From: Streptomyces spectabilis
GTDB taxonomy: Bacteria; Actinomycetota; Actinomycetes; Streptomycetales; Streptomycetaceae
Reading direction: 5' to 3'
Assembly: GCF_008704795.1 (NCBI RefSeq)
Contig: NZ_CP023690.1
Span: 7,822,501-7,886,500, forward strand
DNA: 64,000 bases
Shown here: positions 10,199-20,260 of the stretch, one piece after another
Numbering within the stretch: position 1 is the stretch's first letter
Layout of the letters: every line of letters begins with the position of its first letter
The notes under the pieces: model-generated
The model's input: the letters and a program-made list of their open reading frames with translations, nothing else
Told to the model about the DNA's origin: nothing
The model's database searches: none
Translations under genes and position numbers: made by a program

Positions 10199-11157
10199 TC
10201 CGTCTCCGACAAGAGCTCCGCCGCGGCCCGCGCGCAGCCCCACGCGACCGTGACGCCCGCCCCGCCGTGCCCGTAGTTGTGCACGAGCGCACGCCCGTCG
10301 TGCACGCGCTCACGCTCGAGGCGCACGGCGGGCCGGGCGGGCCGCAGCCCCACCCGGTGGCCGATGATCCGCGCCCCGCCGATCTCGGGGCGCACCCGGG
10401 CACAGCGCGCCACGATCGCCTCCGCCACCGCCGGATCCGGCTCCAGGGACCACACCCCGTCCTCCGCCGTCCCGCCGAGCACGAGGCCGCCGGGCTGCGG
10501 CAGGAAGTACGTCGTCTCGTCGGACGCGCTGTCCGCGGCCGTGAACCACGTCCGGACCCCCGGGTTCTCCACCAGGACCAGCTGCCCGCGCACCGGGCGC
10601 ACCGTGTCGTCCGGGACCAGGCTCCGGGCGCCGAGCCCCGAGCAGTTGACGACGTGCCGCGCCAGGGCCAGCGGCTCGGCGAGCGACACTGCCGCCCTGA
10701 CCTCCACCGAGCCGCCCGCCGCGCGCAGCCGCTCGCGCAGCCACCCGAGGTGCGTCGGCATGTCGATCAGCGGAAGCCGTGCCCACAGGCCGACGCCCGC
10801 GTACTCCTCGGCCGTCGTCGCCCGAAGCCCCGGCACCCGCTTCGCCCACGGGCCGAGCGTGTCCAGGCCGGTCTCGGCGTGTACGCCCTCGACCATGCGT
10901 ACGCCCGTGCGCCCGGGGTCGGCCGCCAACTCCCGGTACCGCTCGAGCGATATGAGCGACCAGTCGCCGACGAGCCCCTCCGGCTCGATGCGGTACGGCC
11001 ACCACAGGCCGCCCGCAACAGCCGAGGTCGTCCGCTCCGCGGGCTCCCGCGTCCACACCCGCACCCGGCGTCCGCGCTCCGCGAGCACCACCGCCGTGGT
11101 GAGCCCCGCGACGCCGCCCCCCACCACGATCACATCCGTGTCATCACCATGCGTCAT
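10180..11157 (-). CDS. FAD-dependent D-amino-acid oxidase
   Basis: A 325-aa flavoenzyme of the DAO family, expected to oxidise D-amino acids to 2-oxo acids, ammonia and hydrogen peroxide. The N-terminal dinucleotide fold reads VIVVGGGVAGLTTA. GGLWWPYR (~residue 48) matches the conserved FAD/active-site loop. The C-terminus has GLRPARPAVRLE and VHNYGHGGAGVTVAWG, the DAO signature with substrate-carboxylate Arg and catalytic Tyr candidates. The frame is open far upstream into the next gene's antisense, but the ATG at 11157 is the natural start. It is divergent from the unrecognised gene at 11224 with only 66 nt between, so they may share control. Confidence 0.9.
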   Translation of the reverse strand: MTHGDDTDVIVVGGGVAGLTTAVVLAERGRRVRVWTREPAERTTSAVAGGLWWPYRIEPEGLVGDWSLISLERYRELAADPGRTGVRMVEGVHAETGLDTLGPWAKRVPGLRATTAEEYAGVGLWARLPLIDMPTHLGWLRERLRAAGGSVEVRAAVSLAEPLALARHVVNCSGLGARSLVPDDTVRPVRGQLVLVENPGVRTWFTAADSASDETTYFLPQPGGLVLGGTAEDGVWSLEPDPAVAEAIVARCARVRPEIGGARIIGHRVGLRPARPAVRLERERVHDGRALVHNYGHGGAGVTVAWGCARAAAELLSETDGVAAG

Positions 11158-11223
11158 CCCCGAAACGTAGCGGAAGCCGTCAAGGGGCGCGCAGAAGCCC
11201 GCGCGGGTGGGGATACTCACACC

Positions 11224-12240
11224 ATGCTTGCCGAGTACGCGACCTTCGGCCTGGCACCGGCGATGCGCGCCGGTGGAGTTCTCGCGAGCGGTGCCTACCA
11301 AGTGCACCGCGACTTCGTCGACTTCATCGTGAACGGCCGCCCGCTGCTGTTCCAGCTCGCCGACCTCGACGCCGTCTCCCCGCTCGCGTCCGACATCCCC
11401 CCGGCGATCTTCACCACGCATGTGCGCCGGCTCCTCCTCGAAGCGGACCCGCCGCTGCTCGACGGCCGCTACGTGATCTACGGCTGTCCCGAGTGCGAGG
11501 GCCTGGACTGCGGCGCGGTCACGGCCGTCATCGAGCGGGCGGGGGACGACTACGTGTGGCGGGACTTCGCCTGGCAGACCTCCGATCACGCCGACCTGGA
11601 GCTGAACGGCTACCGCGGCATAGGCCCGTTCCGCTTCCAGGGCGGGGAGTACCGCGAACAGCTCGGCCGCCTGCTCACCGGCGACGACCCGGGCGCCGTG
11701 CGCCGCCGTGTCCTGCTCATCGGGGCGCGCGTCGCGCTGCTCGCGAAGCTCGCGGCGGCGCTGCGCACCATCGGCATCGGCGCGGAGATCGCCGCGGACG
11801 CGGCGGGCGTACCGGCGGAGGAACTGCGCACCTACGGCGCCGTGGCGTTCGGGCGGGCCGTGCCCGAGCGGGTGCGCGGCTCCGTGCACGAGGCGTTCGA
11901 GCGCGCCGGGGTCGACGTCGCGTACGTCGACGGGCTCGCGCCGATCGTGCCGCTGCTCGTCGCGCAGATCGAGTACGCCCTGGACCCGGGCCCGGAGGCA
12001 CAGCGGCGCCTGGCACGGCTCGCGGTCACCGACGGAGCGGTCGTCACCGAGGTCACGTCGCCGTGCCGGGTGCGCCTCACCGCCTACCGCGTGGGGCGGC
12101 TGCGCCGGGCCCGCGTCCACGAGGTCTTCGACGAGGTCCTGGAGCCGGGCGAGCACCGGGTGCCCCTGCCGGGCGGGGCACCGTACGTGGTGGCCCGCAC
12201 CTCCGACGCGGTCCTGGTGGCGGCCGCGGCCTCCGGCTGA
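11224..12240 (+). CDS. Conserved protein of unknown function with CPEC motif
   Basis: A 338-aa protein I do not recognise beyond a vague memory of Streptomyces entries called 'oxidoreductase'. Residues ~80-100 contain YGCPECEGLDCGA, a CxxC plus a third Cys that could bind metal or act in redox. The middle (~160-235) alternates hydrophobic strands and helices in a Rossmann-like pattern. The C-terminus is beta-rich, ending LVAAAASG. No signal peptide or membrane segment is seen. The ATG at 11224 is chosen because the frame upstream is antisense to the oxidase. The divergent D-amino-acid oxidase is the only functional hint. Confidence 0.7.
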   Translation: MLAEYATFGLAPAMRAGGVLASGAYQVHRDFVDFIVNGRPLLFQLADLDAVSPLASDIPPAIFTTHVRRLLLEADPPLLDGRYVIYGCPECEGLDCGAVTAVIERAGDDYVWRDFAWQTSDHADLELNGYRGIGPFRFQGGEYREQLGRLLTGDDPGAVRRRVLLIGARVALLAKLAAALRTIGIGAEIAADAAGVPAEELRTYGAVAFGRAVPERVRGSVHEAFERAGVDVAYVDGLAPIVPLLVAQIEYALDPGPEAQRRLARLAVTDGAVVTEVTSPCRVRLTAYRVGRLRRARVHEVFDEVLEPGEHRVPLPGGAPYVVARTSDAVLVAAAASG

Positions 12241-12286
12241 CCGCCGCCGTCCCGGGGCCGTGCCCACCGGTTAGGCTCGACCCCTG

Positions 12287-13933
12287 ATGAATGGAACCCT
12301 CGTCGCCAAGCAACTCGCCGCCGGCCACGGCGACCGCTCCCTCTTCGAGGGACTCGACCTCGTTGTCGCCCCCGGCGACGTCATCGGCCTCGTCGGCGCG
12401 AACGGCGCCGGCAAGTCCACCCTGCTCCGCCTGCTCGCGGGCGTCGACACTCCGGAGTCCGGCCGGATCAGCCTGTCGCCGCCCGCGGCGATCGTCGGAC
12501 ACCTGCCGCAGGAGCCCGACCGCCGCCCCGGCGAGTCGATCCGCGCGTTCCTGTCCCGGCGCACCGGGGTCACCGCCGCACAGCTGACGATGGACGAGGC
12601 GACCGAGGGCCTCGTCGCGGGCGCGCCCGGCGCCGACGACGCGTACGCGGCGAGCCTGGAGCGCTGGCTCGCCCTCGGCGGCGCCGACCTCGACGAGCGC
12701 GCCGAGGACGTCGCGCGGTCGCTGGGCCTGGGCGTGGACCTCGACCAGGAGATGACGTCCCTTTCCGGCGGCCAGGCCGCCCGCGCGGGCCTGGCCTCGC
12801 TGCTGCTCTCGCGCTACGACGTCTTCCTGCTCGACGAGCCCACCAACGACCTGGACCTCGCGGGCCTGGAGCGCCTCGAGGAGTTCGTGCGCGGCCTGCG
12901 CGCGGGCACCGTGGTCGTCAGCCACGACCGCGAGTTCCTCTCCCGCACCGTCACCAAGGTCCTCGAACTCGACCTGGCGCAGCAGCAGATCAACCTGTAC
13001 GGCGGCGGCTACGACGCCTATCTGGAGGAGCGCGAGGTCGCCCGCCGCCACGCCCGCGACGAGTACGAGGAGTACGCCGACAAGAAGGCCGCGCTCCAGG
13101 ACCGGGCCCAGATGCAGCGGTCGTGGATGGACAAGGGCGTGAAGAACGCCCGCCGCAAGGCCACCGACAGCGACAAGCTGGGCCGCAAGTTCCGCAGCGA
13201 GGCCAGCGAGAAGCAGGCCGCGAAGGCCCGTCAGACGCAGCGGATGCTGGAGCGGCTCGACGTCGTCGACGAGCCCCGCAAGGAGTGGCAGCTGCAGATG
13301 GAGATCGCCGCGGCCCCGCGCTCCGGCGCCGTGGTCGCCACGCTGCGCGACGCCGTGGTGCGCCGCGGTCCGTTCACGCTCGGCCCGGTGCACCTCCAGC
13401 TCGACTGGGCCGACCGCGTCGCCATCACCGGCGCGAACGGCTCCGGCAAGACGACGCTGCTGCGCGCCCTGCTCGGCCGCACCCCCGTGGACGCGGGGCA
13501 CGCCGCGCTCGGCTCCGGCGTCGTGGTGGGCGAGGTCGACCAGGCGCGGGCCCACTTCCACGGCGAGGAGACGCTGCTCGACGCCTTCCGCGCGGCCGTG
13601 CCCGACACCGAACCGGCCGAGATCCGCACGCTCCTCGCCAAGTTCGGTCTGAAGGCCGACCACGTACTGCGCTCCGCGGCGACCCTCTCCCCGGGCGAGC
13701 GCACCCGCGCCGCGCTCGCGCTGCTCCAGGGCCGGGGTGTGAACCTGCTGGTCCTCGACGAGCCGACGAACCACCTCGACCTGCCCGCCATCGAGCAGCT
13801 GGAGTCCGCGCTCGACACCTACGAGGGCACGCTGCTCCTGGTCACGCACGACCGCCGCATGCTGGACGCCGTACGCGTCACCCGCCGCCTGGAGGTAACA
13901 GACGGCAAGGTGACCGAACGGCGCGCCCCGTAG
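12287..13933 (+). CDS. ABC-F family ATPase
   Basis: A 548-aa soluble protein with two ABC domains and no membrane segments, hence ABC-F: these act on ribosomes in translation control or antibiotic protection. Domain 1 has GANGAGKST (~38-46), LSGGQ (~158) and LLDEPTNDLD (~183). A charged, coiled linker (~235-330, Lys/Arg/Ala rich) corresponds to the P-site tRNA interaction motif. Domain 2 has GANGSGKTT (~381), LSPGERTR (~467) and LVLDEPTNHLD (~487). The second signature is LSPGE rather than LSGGQ, as common in the subfamily. No resistance phenotype can be inferred. Confidence 0.92.
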   Translation: MNGTLVAKQLAAGHGDRSLFEGLDLVVAPGDVIGLVGANGAGKSTLLRLLAGVDTPESGRISLSPPAAIVGHLPQEPDRRPGESIRAFLSRRTGVTAAQLTMDEATEGLVAGAPGADDAYAASLERWLALGGADLDERAEDVARSLGLGVDLDQEMTSLSGGQAARAGLASLLLSRYDVFLLDEPTNDLDLAGLERLEEFVRGLRAGTVVVSHDREFLSRTVTKVLELDLAQQQINLYGGGYDAYLEEREVARRHARDEYEEYADKKAALQDRAQMQRSWMDKGVKNARRKATDSDKLGRKFRSEASEKQAAKARQTQRMLERLDVVDEPRKEWQLQMEIAAAPRSGAVVATLRDAVVRRGPFTLGPVHLQLDWADRVAITGANGSGKTTLLRALLGRTPVDAGHAALGSGVVVGEVDQARAHFHGEETLLDAFRAAVPDTEPAEIRTLLAKFGLKADHVLRSAATLSPGERTRAALALLQGRGVNLLVLDEPTNHLDLPAIEQLESALDTYEGTLLLVTHDRRMLDAVRVTRRLEVTDGKVTERRAP

Positions 13934-13974
13934 GGGCGCGGGGAACTGCGGGCCCAGCCACGGCCGGCCCGCAG
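13922..13974 (+). repeat. Streptomyces dispersed intergenic repeat with terminator-like hairpin, copy 1
   Basis: CGCGCCCC and GGGGCGCG (8-bp arms) flank a loop GTA that contains the ABC-F stop codon. A segment beginning GGGGCGCGGGGAACTGCG and ending CCCGCAG follows. A second copy lies inverted at 46030-46078. I know this sequence as a recurrent intergenic element in Streptomyces, probably a terminator/mRNA 3'-end element. Confidence 0.75.
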
Positions 13975-13994
13975 ACACCCCACACACGAAGCAC

Positions 13995-16388
<2,394 letters not shown>

Positions 16389-16455
16389 GTTCCGGTACCG
16401 CCTTCTCACTGAGGTTGCCCGGCAATTGTGGCAGGTGGCACGGACAGCGGGGGAG

Positions 16456-16620
16456 TCAGACCCGGCGGGTCCGCCCCGGCCGTCGCGCGCCTCCTCCGCC
16501 ACGACGCCCGGAACGGGAGGCTCCGCCGAAGAGCCGGGCCAGGGCCCGGAACGGCAGCGTCACCACCGTCGCGAGCGCCGCCCCGATCTGTCGCAGCACG
16601 TCCGCGATAGCACGGAACAC
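16456..16620 (-). CDS. Small 54-aa protein with LPFR motif
   Basis: A micro-ORF starting at GTG 16620, with GGGAG 8-12 nt upstream, and ending with TGA at 16456-16458. The first ~32 residues form an amphipathic/hydrophobic helix (FRAIADVLRQIGAALATVV) followed by LPFR at residues 22-25 and ARLFGG. The last 20 residues are Arg/Gly-rich and strongly basic. I recall small actinobacterial proteins annotated by this LPFR motif; function is unknown. It sits 67 nt upstream of tex on the same strand. The helix-plus-basic-tail design suggests membrane or nucleic-acid association, which is inference. Confidence 0.75.
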   Translation of the reverse strand: MFRAIADVLRQIGAALATVVTLPFRALARLFGGASRSGRRGGGGARRPGRTRRV

Positions 16621-16746
16621 GTGGATCTCCCTTCGGCACGCGGCCCGCCACTCAGAGGCGGGCCGGGGCCGGACGAGTACCTCGGGAGCCGCGTGCCATG
16701 CGTGCCGGCGCGCGGTGGCGTCGGACCCGGCGCCCGCCCGCCGGCC

Positions 16747-17652
16747 TCACGCCTTGCCGAGCAGGTCCGCGGGGAACGCCCCCGCGCGCAGCGCGGCCTG
16801 GGCGAAGGCGCCGCCGAGCTCGGTGAGCCGCTCGACCCCGGCCTCGCCCAGGTGCGCGTACGGCGCCCGGTCGAGGCGGTCGGTGCGCTCCTCGACCGCC
16901 TGCCGCAGCGCCACGCCCGTCTGGGTCAACTCGCCCTCGGCGTCCACGACTCCGCGCGCCCGCAGCCGCTCCACGGCCCCGTCCCAGTCCTCCTGGGCCC
17001 AGCCGCGCGTGAGCAGGTTCCGCTTGGGCGTCATGCCCTTGCCGGTCGCCGTGTGGCTCACCAGGGCCTCCACGGCGTCGAGTTCGGCGTCCAGGAGCGC
17101 GGCCAGGTGCCCGTCGCCCCGGTGCTCGCGCAGCAGCGTCGCGGCGTGCCAGTACGCCAGGTGCGGCTCGTCGGGCACGGGCAGGTCGGCGTGGGCCGCG
17201 TACAGCGGTCGGGCGCTGCGCACGCAGGCCTCCGTGGCGCGCAGCGCGAGCCGCGCCGCCTCGGCCATCTCCGGCGACGCGACGGCCTCGTCGCCGAGAA
17301 GGCGCCGCAGCGTCGTGTCCACGGCCCGCAGGCGCGCCGCCAGGACGTCCCCGGGAGCGGCGGCGCGCCACACCGCGGGGACGTGCTCGGCGACGGTCTC
17401 CGGCCGGTAGCTGAAGAAGGCCGCCGTCACGGTCCCGGCGCCGACGGCACCCATCGCCGCCGCGCGCGCGGCGAAGTTGACGGCCCTGGGGTGCGTGATT
17501 CCCAGGGCGCCCAGCTCCCGCCCCAGGTCGGGGGCGAAGTAGTGGGTGGAGTGCAGGGTGTTGAGCACGCTGTGACAGCGCCGTCCCGCGCGCGGGTGCG
17601 GGCCCGCACCGGTCGCGGACGAGCTCGTGGGGGAGGCCGTGGGAGAGGTCAT
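16747..17652 (-). CDS. SCO6745-family protein (winged-helix-like)
   Basis: A 301-aa soluble protein that I place, from memory, in the SCO6745 family found widely in actinomycetes. Visible features are LHSTHYFAPDLG near residue 35, ARAAAMGAVGAGTVTAAFF (~65), HLAYWHAATLLREHRGDGHLAAL (~165) and TATGKG (~202). A C-terminal segment, RGWAQEDWDGAVERLRARGVVDAEGELT, looks like a winged-helix turn. No catalytic signature is evident. The start at 17652 lies 11 nt from a TetR-type half-palindrome, so repression by an unlinked regulator is possible. It is divergent from the GlxA-like regulator gene. Confidence 0.75.
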   Translation of the reverse strand: MTSPTASPTSSSATGAGPHPRAGRRCHSVLNTLHSTHYFAPDLGRELGALGITHPRAVNFAARAAAMGAVGAGTVTAAFFSYRPETVAEHVPAVWRAAAPGDVLAARLRAVDTTLRRLLGDEAVASPEMAEAARLALRATEACVRSARPLYAAHADLPVPDEPHLAYWHAATLLREHRGDGHLAALLDAELDAVEALVSHTATGKGMTPKRNLLTRGWAQEDWDGAVERLRARGVVDAEGELTQTGVALRQAVEERTDRLDRAPYAHLGEAGVERLTELGGAFAQAALRAGAFPADLLGKA

Positions 17653-17662
17653 GCCCGTACGC

Positions 17663-17678
17663 TACCGACTGGTTGGTA
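17663..17678. promoter_or_regulatory. Imperfect TetR-type palindrome TACCGACTGGTTGGTA
   Basis: Six of eight positions pair across the centre (TACC/GGTA outer arms). It lies immediately upstream of the SCO6745-like start, in the divergent region to the GlxA regulator. ACCGACC-like arms are common in TetR operators, but no TetR gene is adjacent. Confidence 0.35.
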
Positions 17679-17795
17679 TGACGTGAAGAGTGGGGCCGGT
17701 CACCCCCGGCGCCGCGGGAGGCGCCCCGACCCATGGCAGAAAAGGTGGGGTGCCCGTCATTGCGGCCATCCCGCGCTGCCCCAAGAATCGACGGC

Positions 17796-18782
17796 ATGGC
17801 GCAGCGAACCGTCCTGGTCGTCCTCTTCGAAGGCGTGCAGAGTCTCGATGTCACCGGCCCCGTGGAGGTCTTCGGCGGGGCCACCGGGCCCGACGGCGGC
17901 CCCGCGTACCGGGTGTGCACCGCGTCCCTCGACGGCGCCCCCGTGCGCACGTCCAGCGGCCTCACCCTGGTCCCCGACCACACCCTGGCGGACGCCCCCG
18001 CCCCGCACACCCTGGTCGTGCCCGGCGGCATCGGCACCCGCCCGGAAGTGCCCCGCCTGGTCGACTGGGTGCGCGCCCACGGTCCCCGCGCCCGGCGGCT
18101 CGTCTCGGTGTGCACCGGGGCGGTCGTGCTCGCCCGCGCGGGCCTGCTCGACGGCCGCCGCGCGACGACCCACTGGGCGTACTGCGACAAGCTCGCCCGC
18201 GACCACCCGGCCGTCGAGGTCCAGCCGGACCCCATCTACGTACGCGACGGGCACGTGGCGACCTCGGCGGGCGTCACGGCGGGCATCGACCTCGCGCTCG
18301 CCCTGGTCGAGGAGGACCTGGGCCGCGCGACGGCGCTCACCATCGCCCGCCACCTCGTCGTGTTCCTGCGCCGACCCGGCAACCAGGCGCAGTTCAGCGC
18401 CCAGCTCGCCGCGCAGACCGCGAGCCGCGAGCCGCTGCGCGAGGTCCAGCAGTGGATCACCGAGCACCCGGACGACGACCTCGGCGTCGAGAAGCTGGCC
18501 GCCCGCGCCCGGCTCTCGCCGCGCCACTTCGCCCGCGCCTTCCAGGCGGAGACCGGCATGACGCCCGGCAAGTACGTCGACCGCGTCCGCGTCGAGCACG
18601 CGCGCCGCCTGCTCGAAGACACCTCGCGCGGCGTCGAGGAGGTCTCCCGCGCCTGCGGCTACGGCACCCCGGAGGCGATGCGCCGCGCCTTCCTCAAGGC
18701 GCTCGGCACCCCGCCCGCCGAGTACCGCCGCCGCTTCCACGCACCCCTGCCCGCGTCCCACCCGCACCCCGTCACCCTCTAG
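17796..18782 (+). CDS. GlxA-type transcriptional regulator (DJ-1/PfpI + AraC HTH)
   Basis: A 328-aa regulator. Residues ~1-190 form a DJ-1/PfpI-like domain with VCTGAVVLARAGLLDGRRATTHW, containing the nucleophile-elbow Cys and following His. Residues ~215-320 form two AraC helix-turn-helix units (KLAARARLSPRHFARAFQAETG, then EVSRACGYGTPEAMRRAFLKALG). The ATG at 17796 is preferred to an in-frame ATG 63 nt upstream because the DJ-1 strand starts right after it. The gene is followed 8 nt later by a stand-alone DJ-1 protein, suggesting it controls that enzyme in response to a small ligand. Confidence 0.9.
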   Translation: MAQRTVLVVLFEGVQSLDVTGPVEVFGGATGPDGGPAYRVCTASLDGAPVRTSSGLTLVPDHTLADAPAPHTLVVPGGIGTRPEVPRLVDWVRAHGPRARRLVSVCTGAVVLARAGLLDGRRATTHWAYCDKLARDHPAVEVQPDPIYVRDGHVATSAGVTAGIDLALALVEEDLGRATALTIARHLVVFLRRPGNQAQFSAQLAAQTASREPLREVQQWITEHPDDDLGVEKLAARARLSPRHFARAFQAETGMTPGKYVDRVRVEHARRLLEDTSRGVEEVSRACGYGTPEAMRRAFLKALGTPPAEYRRRFHAPLPASHPHPVTL

Positions 18783-18790
18783 GAGTCCGC

Positions 18791-19432
18791 ATGCAGATAG
18801 CCATCGCCCTGTACGAGCGCTTCACCGCCCTGGACGCGATCGGTCCCTACCAGATGCTCGGCGGTATCCCGGACGCGGAGGTCGTCTTCGTGGCCGAGCG
18901 CGCCGGGACCGTGCGCGACGACAGCGGGCGGCTCGCCCTCGTCGCCGACAAGACCTTCGCCGAGGTCGCGCACCCGGACGTGCTCGTGGTCCCCGGCGGA
19001 CCGGGCCAGAGCGACCAGATGGAGAACGCACCGCTCCTGGACTGGCTGCGCACCGCCGACGCCACCAGCACCTGGACGACGTCCGTGTGCACCGGCTCCC
19101 TCGCGCTCGCCGCCGCCGGGCTGCTCGAGGGGCGCACCGCGACGTCCCACTGGCTCGCCCTCGGCGAACTGGAGAAGCTCGGCGTCCGCCCCTCGGAGGA
19201 GCGGGTGGTCTTCGACGGCAAGTACGTGACGGCCGCCGGTGTCTCCTCCGGCATCGACATGGGCCTCGCGCTCGTCGGCAGGATCGCCGGCGACGAGCGG
19301 GCCCGGACCGTCCAGCTCATCACCGAGTACGACCCGCAGCCGCCCTACGACGCGGGCTCGCCGAAGAAGGCGCCCGCCCACCTCGTGGAGATGTTCCGCG
19401 AGCAGACCCGGTTCAAGGACGCCCCGGCGTAG
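18791..19432 (+). CDS. DJ-1/PfpI-family protein (isocyanide-hydratase-like)
   Basis: A 213-aa single-domain DJ-1/PfpI protein. The conserved Cys sits in SVCTGSLALAAAGLLEGRTATSHW (~100), with an acidic residue in the first strand loop (ALDAIGPYQMLGG, Asp ~17), as in isocyanide hydratases. The start ATG follows AGGAG with good spacing and lies 8 nt after the GlxA regulator stop, so the two are coupled. The reaction is not proven by sequence; a stress-related glyoxalase or hydratase are alternatives. Its 3' end overlaps the convergent enoyl-CoA hydratase gene by 20 nt. Confidence 0.85.
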   Translation: MQIAIALYERFTALDAIGPYQMLGGIPDAEVVFVAERAGTVRDDSGRLALVADKTFAEVAHPDVLVVPGGPGQSDQMENAPLLDWLRTADATSTWTTSVCTGSLALAAAGLLEGRTATSHWLALGELEKLGVRPSEERVVFDGKYVTAAGVSSGIDMGLALVGRIAGDERARTVQLITEYDPQPPYDAGSPKKAPAHLVEMFREQTRFKDAPA

Positions 19433-20186
19433 CCGCACCCTCCGGCACGGTCCAGGTGAAGCGCGGCTGCCTGCGCTCCAGGAAGGCGGCGACACCCTCG
19501 GCGGTGTCGCCGCTGCCGCGCTCCTGGTCCGCCCAGTGGGCCTCTCGGTCGGCGCGGCCCGCCGCGAACTCCTTGGCCGCCGCCTGCGTCAGGAGCGAGC
19601 GGGAGGCGAGGACGCGCGTGAACTCCTTCACGCGCCCGTCCAGTCCGCCCACCGGCAGGACCTCGTCCACCAGGCCCGTCCGCAGCGCCCGCGCCGCGCT
19701 GATCAACTCGCCGGAGAACAGCAGGTACTTCGCCGTGGCCGGGCCCGCGAGCGCGGCCAGACGGCGCGTCGACGAGGCCGGGTAGACGATGCCCAGCTTC
19801 GCCGGAGTGACCGCGAACGACGCGTCCTCGTCGGCGAACCGCAGGTCGCAGGCCGCCGCGAGCTGGCAGCCGCCGCCCACGCAGTACCCGCGCACCGCCG
19901 CGAGCGTCGGCTTGGGGAAGGCGGCCAGGGCCTCCTCCGCGCGGACCGCGAGCTCCTGCGGCCGACCGGGCTCGGCGCGCAGCGAGGAGATGTCGGCGCC
20001 CGCGCAGAAGGTGTCGCCCGCGCCGGTGAGGACCAGCACGCGGACCGCCGGGTCGGAGGCGAGCGCATCGAGCAGCGGCGGCAGCGCGCGCCACATGTCC
20101 GCCGTCATGGCGTTGCGCTTGGCCCGGTGGTCGATGACGACGGTGGCGACGCCGTCCGCGACGGCCTGCCTCAGCTGCGGCTCCAT
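19413..20186 (-). CDS. Enoyl-CoA hydratase/isomerase family protein
   Basis: A 257-aa crotonase-fold protein. VLVLTGAGDTFCAGADISSL (~50-70) is the first oxyanion-hole segment and GYCVGGGCQLAAACDLRFADEDASF (~100-125) the second. The usual acid/base Glu positions appear altered: LGIVYPASSTRRLA replaces the more typical GxxPxxG with an upstream Glu. It may therefore be an isomerase, hydrolase or another crotonase reaction rather than a standard hydratase. The frame extends 19 codons upstream, but ATG at 20186 opens the conserved N-terminus. It is divergent from the HdeD-like gene with 74 nt between. Confidence 0.85.
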   Translation of the reverse strand: MEPQLRQAVADGVATVVIDHRAKRNAMTADMWRALPPLLDALASDPAVRVLVLTGAGDTFCAGADISSLRAEPGRPQELAVRAEEALAAFPKPTLAAVRGYCVGGGCQLAAACDLRFADEDASFAVTPAKLGIVYPASSTRRLAALAGPATAKYLLFSGELISAARALRTGLVDEVLPVGGLDGRVKEFTRVLASRSLLTQAAAKEFAAGRADREAHWADQERGSGDTAEGVAAFLERRQPRFTWTVPEGAATPGRP

Positions 20187-20260
20187 GCGCCGGATGCTAT
20201 CCGCACCGTACGAACGTACGATCAAGAAGGGGCGGCTTCGCACAGCGGACGGAGACGCTC

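Noticed and set aside
10180..12267. Possible 695-aa fusion of the D-amino-acid oxidase with an upstream domain
   Set aside because: The upstream ~370 residues are antisense to the gene at 11224 and lack motifs; the oxidase starts normally at 11157.
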